From: Bacillus sp. FJAT-14578
GTDB lineage: Bacteria; Bacillota; Bacilli; Bacillales; Bacillaceae_H
Direction of reading: 5' to 3'
Assembly: GCF_000504165.1 (NCBI RefSeq)
Contig: NZ_AYSE01000001.1
Location: forward strand, 1-64,000
DNA length: 64,000 bases
Shown one piece after another: positions 58,528-64,000 of this stretch. The notes beneath the pieces are model-generated. The model was given only the letters and a program-made list of their open reading frames with translations. It did no database searches and was not told the DNA's origin. How positions within the stretch are numbered: position 1 is the first letter of the stretch; each line of letters begins with the position of its first letter. The translations under genes were made by a program, and so were the position numbers.

Positions 58528-59772
58528 TTAAATCTTAATTTTAATAAACTTACGCTTGCCAACTTGTATTATTAAGTCGTTGACGATGGAGATTTGTAAT
58601 TGAGGGTCTTCTATTTTCTCTCCATTTATTCTGACGCCTCTATTATCAATCATTCTGCGAGCTTCACTTTTGGAGTGTAACATGTTCAAATCAACGAGTA
58701 AGTCGATTACATTTATTTCGTCTTTACCTTCCCACTGCACCACTGGAATTTCATCAGGAATTAATCCTTGCCGGAAGACTGAGATAAAATGCTGTTCCGC
58801 CTGTTCAGCCGCCTCTTCCCCATGGTACATTCTTACAATGGTCTTGCCGAGCAGCATTTTCGCATCTCTCGGATGCAATGTGCCCGCTTTTAGTTCTTCT
58901 TTTATTTTTTGAATCTGGTCAGATGGTAAATCGGTTACCAATTCGAAGTACTTGTTCATCAACTCATCTGGGATTGACATTGCTTTCCCGTACATTTCCT
59001 GCGGGCTTTCATCAATGCCGATGTAGTTTTTCTTCGATTTTGACATCTTTTCTACCCCATCGAGTCCCTCTAATAGAGGCATTAGCATCGCTACTTGTTT
59101 GTCTTTTCCAAACTTCTCTTGAAAATGCCGTCCCATCAAAATGTTGAAATGCTGATCTGTTCCCCCAAGTTCAATATCGCATTCCAATTCAACCGAATCG
59201 TACCCCTGCATTAAAGGGTAAAAGAATTCGTGTAAAGAAATCGGCTTTCCAAAAGCAATCCGTTCCTCGAAATCATCCCTTTCCAATAGCCTTGCCACCG
59301 TTATTTTTCCAGCCAATTGGATGACATCTTCAAAATTCAATTTCGATAACCAAGTGGAGTTGTAATGAAGTTCCACTTTGTCCATATCGACAATCTTTCC
59401 GAATTGTTCGAAGTACGTCTTCGCATTATGCTTTACTTCTTCATCTGTCAATTGTTTTCTGGCGACTGATTTACCCGTTGGATCTCCAATCTTTCCGGTA
59501 AAATCCCCAATAATCAGTTGGATTGTATGACCATTGTCTTGAAACTGTCTAATTTTGTTCAATACCACCGTATGACCTAGATGTACATCCGGTGCAGATG
59601 GGTCTAAGCCTAATTTAATTTTCAAAGGTCGGTTTTCAATAATGGATTTTGCTACTTTGTCTTCTAATTCTTCCATTGGAATAATCTCTTGTACACCTTG
59701 ACTGTAAATGGCCATTTGTCTTTTCAGTTCTGTTAATTGTTCCGCTGTTAATTGTCCCACTAATTTACTCAT
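58528..59772 (-). CDS. tyrS: Tyrosyl-tRNA synthetase
   Basis: A 414-residue class I synthetase charging tRNA-Tyr. ATP-binding HIGH-type motif is [12 protein letters not shown] within [12 protein letters not shown]; the second motif is [12 protein letters not shown]; the C-terminal S4 domain runs from about residue 345. ATG 59772 is seven bases after GGGGGG; an upstream ATG overlaps that site. Its tyrosine T-box leader lies 1.7 kb upstream, separated by an IS1182-like element, so the gene must now rely on another promoter or on read-through. The sequence motifs are intact. Confidence 0.95.
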   Translation of the reverse strand: MSKLVGQLTAEQLTELKRQMAIYSQGVQEIIPMEELEDKVAKSIIENRPLKIKLGLDPSAPDVHLGHTVVLNKIRQFQDNGHTIQLIIGDFTGKIGDPTGKSVARKQLTDEEVKHNAKTYFEQFGKIVDMDKVELHYNSTWLSKLNFEDVIQLAGKITVARLLERDDFEERIAFGKPISLHEFFYPLMQGYDSVELECDIELGGTDQHFNILMGRHFQEKFGKDKQVAMLMPLLEGLDGVEKMSKSKKNYIGIDESPQEMYGKAMSIPDELMNKYFELVTDLPSDQIQKIKEELKAGTLHPRDAKMLLGKTIVRMYHGEEAAEQAEQHFISVFRQGLIPDEIPVVQWEGKDEINVIDLLVDLNMLHSKSEARRMIDNRGVRINGEKIEDPQLQISIVNDLIIQVGKRKFIKIKI

Positions 59773-59802
59773 CTTCATTCCCCCCAAAAATCAATATAAA
59801 AA

Positions 59803-59812
59803 ACCACATCCC
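59803..59812 (-). other. Detached 3' arm of the tyrS T-box terminator
   Basis: GGGATGTGGT on the minus strand, followed by TTTTTATATT; it would pair with ACCACGTCCC at 61514-61523 if the insertion were removed. It now lies between the insertion sequence and tyrS. Confidence 0.85.
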
Positions 59813-59819
59813 AAAAAAG

Positions 59820-61505
59820 AAGGGCACTGAAAAAGTCCAAATTTTAAATTAGGCAGTGGAAAGTTTGATGTAGTCGAACTTTCCACTGCCTTTATGTTTT
59901 ATACTAAGGATATTACTATTGTAGGTGGTATCCAAATGATTTCAAATCAATCTTCTCTGAATCTTAGTCCATTTATGGCAATTTACGATATTGTTGTCCC
60001 CAAAGACAATATGCTTCGTCAAATCAATGAACTCGTTGACTTTTCATTCATTTTGGAAGAACTAAAAAATAAATACTGCCTTGATAATGGACGCAATGCC
60101 GTGCCGCCGATTCGCATGTTTAAGTATTTATTATTAAAGTCTATTTTTGACTTATCTGATATTGATGTAGTTGAGCGGTCAAAATATGATATGTCGTTTA
60201 AATACTTCTTAGATATGGCACCTGAAGATCCTGTTATTAATCCAAGTTCATTAACGAAGTTTCGTAAATTGCGTCTTCAAGACGTGAGTTTATTAGACAT
60301 GCTTATTGGAAAAACAATTGAGATTGCACGAGAAAAAGAAATCATTCAAAGTAAAACCATTATCGTCGATGCCACACATACAAAATCACGTTATACCCAA
60401 AAATCACCGAAAGAATTTTTACAAGAGAAATCAAAAAATGTTCGAAAAGCTGTGTATCAAATCGATGAATCGATGAAAACTAAATTCCCCTCAAAGCCCA
60501 CTTCTAGTGAAGTAAAAGAAGAAGTAGATTATTGCCATGAAATCATTTCTATTGTAGAAATGGAACCACAAATCGCTACGATTCCGGCTGTGAAAGAAAA
60601 GTTAAATGTATTAAAAGAAGTCGTGGAAGATTACACAGAACATCTTAGCTTTTCCAGTGATCCTGATGCTCGTGTCGGACATAAAACAGCTGATTCTTCT
60701 TTCTTTGGTTTTAAAACACATATTGCGATGAGCGATGAACGTATTATTACGGCTGCGATTGTCACAACTGGTGAAAAAAGTGATGGGAAATACCTGCAAG
60801 AATTAGTCGAGAAAAGTAAAGCAACTGGCATAGAGATAGAAACAGTCATTGGGGATACAGCGTACTCAGAAAAAGAAAATATTCAATATGCGAATCAAAT
60901 GGAACTACAATTAGTTGCGAAATTAAATCCTAATATCACACAAGGTACTAGAAAAAAAGAGGATGAATTTGAATTTAATAAAGATGCAGGCATGTATGTG
61001 TGTAAAGCAGGACATTTAGCTATACGCAAGGCACGTACAGGTAAGAAAGGCATTAATAAAAATCAAAAAGACACTTATATGTTTGATATCGAAAAATGTA
61101 AGGTATGTCCATTCCGTAACGGATGTTACAAGGAAGGTGCAAAAAGCAAGACATATTCTGTTACAATTAAATCAACCGAGCATCGCGAACAAGAAGCGTT
61201 TCAAAATAGTGAAGAATTTAAAACATTAGCGAAAGAAAGATATAAAATTGAGGCGAAGAACAGTGAGCTCAAACACAGACACGGGTATGATGAAGCATCA
61301 TCGGCGGGTCTAATTGGTATGGAAATTCAAGGAGCAACAGCTATTTTCGCAGTCAACCTCAAACGCATTCTCACACTGATGAAAGAAGAAAAGTAACTAA
61401 ATATAAAAGAAATAGGTCAATTCCTGTTCAAAAATCGAACAGGAATTGACCTATTTTGTTTGAAAAACAAACACTACTTCAAAAACGTAAGTTTTTCAGT
61501 GCCCT
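59820..61505 (+). mobile_element. IS1182-family insertion sequence, complete
   Basis: About 1686 bp bounded by the 14-bp terminal inverted repeat AGGGCACTGAAAAA, with the 9-bp direct repeat CCAAAAAAG on both sides (59811-59819 and 61506-61514) as target duplication. It contains one transposase gene on the plus strand and hairpins near both ends (GGCAGTGGAAAGTT / AACTTTCCACTGCC at 59852-59890; AGGTCAATTCCTGTTC / GAACAGGAATTGACCT at about 61412-61452). It is inserted in the T-box terminator of tyrS. Confidence 0.9.
59936..61396 (+). CDS. IS1182-family transposase
   Basis: A 486-residue DDE transposase starting at ATG 59936 after AGGTGG. Catalytic residues: Asp in IIVDATHTKSRY, Asp in TVIGDTAYSEKENI and Glu in YKIEAKNSELKHRHG. 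A cysteine set C-x2-C-x4-C (CKVCPFRNGC) is seen in the C-terminal region, as in family members. Length is typical and no frameshift is present, so it is probably active. Reads opposite to tyrS. Confidence 0.93.
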   Translation: MISNQSSLNLSPFMAIYDIVVPKDNMLRQINELVDFSFILEELKNKYCLDNGRNAVPPIRMFKYLLLKSIFDLSDIDVVERSKYDMSFKYFLDMAPEDPVINPSSLTKFRKLRLQDVSLLDMLIGKTIEIAREKEIIQSKTIIVDATHTKSRYTQKSPKEFLQEKSKNVRKAVYQIDESMKTKFPSKPTSSEVKEEVDYCHEIISIVEMEPQIATIPAVKEKLNVLKEVVEDYTEHLSFSSDPDARVGHKTADSSFFGFKTHIAMSDERIITAAIVTTGEKSDGKYLQELVEKSKATGIEIETVIGDTAYSEKENIQYANQMELQLVAKLNPNITQGTRKKEDEFEFNKDAGMYVCKAGHLAIRKARTGKKGINKNQKDTYMFDIEKCKVCPFRNGCYKEGAKSKTYSVTIKSTEHREQEAFQNSEEFKTLAKERYKIEAKNSELKHRHGYDEASSAGLIGMEIQGATAIFAVNLKRILTLMKEEK

Positions 61506-61513
61506 CCAAAAAA

Positions 61514-61735
61514 GGGACGTGGTTTTTGCACGCGGTACCACCCTTATTGAAGAATATCATTCTTCCACTCAACGATTAACGGTTCGTCCGTTCTTTGCTG
61601 CCTCATCAGTTCGCAAAGAAAGCTCCAGGAGTGTAATTCGTGTTATCTTTGTGTCGATTCACACTAGCCATCGACTCTCTGTTTACAGGGAGATAATCAC
61701 TACTCGGTTTCCTGTCATTGCTTTTTTCCTATTTA
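61514..61735 (-). ncRNA. Tyrosine T-box leader (5' part, split from tyrS)
   Basis: Minus-strand leader: the T-box core AAGGGTGGTACCGCG is at 61531-61545, and TAC in GAATTACACTCC (61633-61635) fits a tyrosine specifier codon. The terminator 5' arm ACCACGTCCC is at 61514-61523. Its 3' arm (GGGATGTGG plus T run) lies 1.7 kb away at 59803-59812 because an insertion sequence interrupts the loop. Without the insert the hairpin ACCACGTCCC-TTTTTT-GGGATGTGGT would be complete. Confidence 0.93.
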
Positions 61736-61987
61736 CTTGTACATGATTAAAAATCATTTTCTCTAATGATCCTTCTAAGTAATTCAGCTACATTTTTTGA
61801 CTTCGAGTAATCCTCTATCCTATTTAGGGAGGCTAATCCTTGATTTGCTGACTGCAAAAGAGCCCATCATTATATAACAACTCTTTCTTACATAAGGTGA
61901 AAAATACTTTTAACGCCTATGTTTAATTCATTGTTAAATCTGGGAAATGTAACTTTATCGATGACTCAAAGACTAGGATTGATATTG

Positions 61988-63043
61988 ATGGGAATGACGG
62001 TTAAAAAAATCATATATTACGTGATAAAGTTAAGAAGCAGAATCTTTTTGCCATTTGTCGTTTTGTACATATTAGCTGCCGCGTATGTTGCTTTATTTAT
62101 CGAGCCAAAGACATTCGAATCTTATTTAACTTCTGTTTACTGGGTTCTTACAACGCTTGCTACGGTTGGTTTCGGGGACTATGCACCGGTCACCGATTTT
62201 GGAAAAGCATTTACCATCGTCCTTTATATCACGGGCATCGGGCTTGTTAGTCTTTTTATCGGGAAAGTCATTGACTCTATATATCTAATCGAAAAATTTA
62301 AAGTTGGTGGAAAAATGAAATATACAGGTAAAAATCATATCATTCTGATTGGATGGAGTGATAAGTCAAAATCAGCGATCGACGAAATCTTTAAGTCTGA
62401 CGAAAGTATGGATATTGTCATGATTGATAACTTGGAAAAAGCTCCTATGGTGGATGAGCGTCTATTTTATGTTCGCGGGGATGCTACCGATGAAGAGACC
62501 TTATTCCGTGCAAATCTGCCTAAGGCGAAAGGCGTTATTATTTTTGCCGATCAAATCACACAAGATAATTATGCCACAAAAGATCCGTTACTAGTTGATG
62601 GAAAGACATTATTAGTTGCCACTGCCATAACCTCCATTGAAGAAAAAACGAATACGTCTATTCATGTCACCGCAGAGGTAATCAATCAAAGGCATATTCG
62701 TTTATTCGAGCGTGTAAAGGTGGATGAGTTTATTCCTACACAAGAAATGATCTCCCATGCAGCGGTAAGATCGTTGTTTTCACACGGAGTCACCCACATG
62801 TATTCTGAACTTATGAGCACACAGTATGAAGAAGCGATGTATGAGATTCCTAAACAAGATGAATGGAGAACGTATCGTGATGCTTTTATCGCTCTTCTTA
62901 ACAAAGGAGCCACTCTCGTAGCAGATCGCGGTGATCTTCATATCAATCAAAGGTTAGACGAACGAATTCCTGATGATGCACAGCTTTTCGTTATTTGCGA
63001 TAAAGAGACCCTTTCCCAACTAAATTCTAAGACATTCTATTAA
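61988..63043 (+). CDS. Potassium channel protein with RCK/TrkA-N domain (YugO/MthK type)
   Basis: About 351 residues from ATG 61988 (AGGA nine bases upstream; ATG 61919 is an alternative with a distant AGGTG). Two membrane segments flank a pore with filter TVGFGDYAP (about 70-78). The RCK domain begins at HIILIGWSDKSKSAIDEIFK with a G-x-S-D-K variant of the Rossmann loop, followed by ligand region VDERLFYVRGDATDEETLFR. Known relatives (YugO) are c-di-AMP or nucleotide-gated potassium exit channels. No Ktr gene is adjacent. Confidence 0.9.
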   Translation: MGMTVKKIIYYVIKLRSRIFLPFVVLYILAAAYVALFIEPKTFESYLTSVYWVLTTLATVGFGDYAPVTDFGKAFTIVLYITGIGLVSLFIGKVIDSIYLIEKFKVGGKMKYTGKNHIILIGWSDKSKSAIDEIFKSDESMDIVMIDNLEKAPMVDERLFYVRGDATDEETLFRANLPKAKGVIIFADQITQDNYATKDPLLVDGKTLLVATAITSIEEKTNTSIHVTAEVINQRHIRLFERVKVDEFIPTQEMISHAAVRSLFSHGVTHMYSELMSTQYEEAMYEIPKQDEWRTYRDAFIALLNKGATLVADRGDLHINQRLDERIPDDAQLFVICDKETLSQLNSKTFY

Positions 63044-63247
63044 AAAGAGTTTCTTCTATCTTTAAGGAATAACTATGTTGATTGACCGCGTAAACATGGG
63101 TGCTTTTGGATCTGCCACCCTTCAGCCTGACAAGTCCAAAAACACCTATTGTTTTGAAAGATTTCAAGAATGTTGGGGATTCCGAGAATGTACCGATTCT
63201 TTATTCACGATATGAATCGCATACCCTAAAGCAGCCTCTGCCGTCAA

Positions 63248-64000
63248 TTAAAATAAAATGGTTTCCATGATTCCCTGTTTCACACGTTCAACTGTCGGTA
63301 AGTACTCCTCTTCTACAGAAAACTGTGGAACTGGAACATCAAAACCAGTCACCCGCTTGATTGGCGCTTTTAAGTAAACGAGGGCTTCATCATTGATAAG
63401 CGAAATAATCTCCGCCCCTAACCCTGCTGTTTTATGGGCTTCATGAACGACTAGCGCACGACCTGTTTTCTTGATGGATTGTACAATCGTGTCCCGGTCA
63501 AGCGGATAAAGGGTGCGAAGATCGATAACCTCACACTTCCATCCGTTTTCTTTTTCGATCTTTTTCGCTGCATTCAATGCTTCCCTTACCATGGCCCCCC
63601 AAGCAAAGATGGTTACATCACTTCCTTCTTGGATGACGTTCGCCTGGCCAATCGGTACACGGTACATTTCTTCAGGTACTTCTTCCTTAAAAGCCCGATA
63701 CAGTTTGGTCGGCTCCAAAAAGAGAACGGGATCCGGATCTTCGATGGCAGAAATCAAGAGTCCTTTCGCATCATATGGACTGCTCGGTGCAACCACCTTC
63801 AAGCCGGGAGTATGGGCAAAAAAGGTTTCAACGCTTTCTGAGTGAAGTTCAGGTCCGCGTATTCCAGCGCCAAATGGCGTACGAATCACAAGAGGCACTT
63901 CAAATTGCCCTCGCGTACGATATCTCATTCGAGCGGCATGGGAAACGATTTGTTCAAATCCGGGATAAATAAAAGCTAGGAATTGAATTTCAACTACCGG
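63248..64000 (-). CDS. Alpha-keto acid dehydrogenase E1 component, beta subunit (5' end beyond the window)
   Basis: About 250 residues of the C-terminal part are present; the frame runs off position 64000. The protein reads PVVEIQFLAFIYPGFEQIVS, RTRGQFEVPLVIRTPFGAGI, LEPTKLYRAFKEEVP and VIDLRTLYPLDRDTIVQSIK, diagnostic of PdhB/AcoB/BkdAB transketolase-like beta subunits. With an alpha subunit it decarboxylates pyruvate or a branched-chain keto acid using thiamine diphosphate. No E2 or E3 gene follows within 200 bp, so the complex would use subunits encoded elsewhere or upstream beyond the window. Confidence 0.92.
   Translation of the reverse strand, partial: PVVEIQFLAFIYPGFEQIVSHAARMRYRTRGQFEVPLVIRTPFGAGIRGPELHSESVETFFAHTPGLKVVAPSSPYDAKGLLISAIEDPDPVLFLEPTKLYRAFKEEVPEEMYRVPIGQANVIQEGSDVTIFAWGAMVREALNAAKKIEKENGWKCEVIDLRTLYPLDRDTIVQSIKKTGRALVVHEAHKTAGLGAEIISLINDEALVYLKAPIKRVTGFDVPVPQFSVEEEYLPTVERVKQGIMETILF

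Noticed and set aside
63074..63214. Plus-strand 46-codon frame with AAGGA six bases upstream
   Set aside because: The ribosome-binding site is acceptable but the translation shows no fold or family pattern; kept only as a possibility.
1..64000. CRISPR arrays, rRNA and tRNA genes
   Set aside because: No regularly spaced identical repeats and no tRNA or rRNA core sequences were seen on either strand.

Overview
The window reads as chromosome of a low-to-mid GC Bacillaceae (Firmicutes). Strong Shine-Dalgarno sequences precede most genes, and several genes start with TTG or GTG. There is a c-di-AMP (ydaO) riboswitch, a tyrosine T-box, cre-like CcpA sites, an AbrB-type protein, a Spo0E-like protein, and close relatives of the B. 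subtilis SdhCAB, YtsJ, CatE and MmuM/YbgF systems. I do not name a species. No rRNA, tRNA or CRISPR array is visible.

Layout. 1-3.8 kb: an aldehyde dehydrogenase cut by the left edge, an APC permease and a MerR regulator. 3.8-8.2 kb: small Cys-rich proteins, a SulP anion transporter with an ArsR regulator, a perfect 50-bp palindrome and an AbrB-like protein. 8.3-15.6 kb: a nine-gene minus-strand run with a spermidine/iron-type ABC transporter, a cytosolic alkaline-phosphatase-superfamily phosphodiesterase, a DeoR repressor, a HAD phosphatase and a paired SMR exporter. 16-18 kb: KtrB-type potassium transporter behind a c-di-AMP riboswitch. 18-26 kb: an FMN oxidoreductase, IS200/IS605-type relics, and a quinone/catechol detoxification group (catE-like dioxygenase, FAD monooxygenase, GTP cyclohydrolase II, HxlR sensor). 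27-32 kb: sdhCAB and malic enzyme. 33-40 kb: a sugar-acid catabolic operon of the D-glucosaminate type (deacetylase, ammonia lyase, KDPG-type aldolase, kinase, GntR, GntP permease, BtpA protein).

40-50.5 kb is mobile and decayed. It holds a group II intron, a PBP4a-type carboxypeptidase, a LysR/CitMHS pair that lost both 5' ends at one junction, an RraA-type protein, an IS607-type element and an internally deleted tricarboxylate-binding protein. 51-58.5 kb: beta-carbonic anhydrase, gene relics, an S-methylmethionine/homocysteine operon and an FCD-type GntR regulator whose reading frame lacks a standard start codon. 58.5-64 kb: tyrS, whose T-box leader is split by an IS1182-like element exactly inside its terminator hairpin, then a potassium channel and a truncated E1-beta subunit gene.

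Three copies of a roughly 157-bp double-hairpin element (about 30.4, 31.9 and 57.2 kb) link otherwise unrelated regions. The most striking observation is the IS insertion in the tyrS T-box, with a 9-bp target duplication. Next come the 50-bp palindrome before the SulP gene, the LysR/CitMHS deletion and the dispersed hairpin element.
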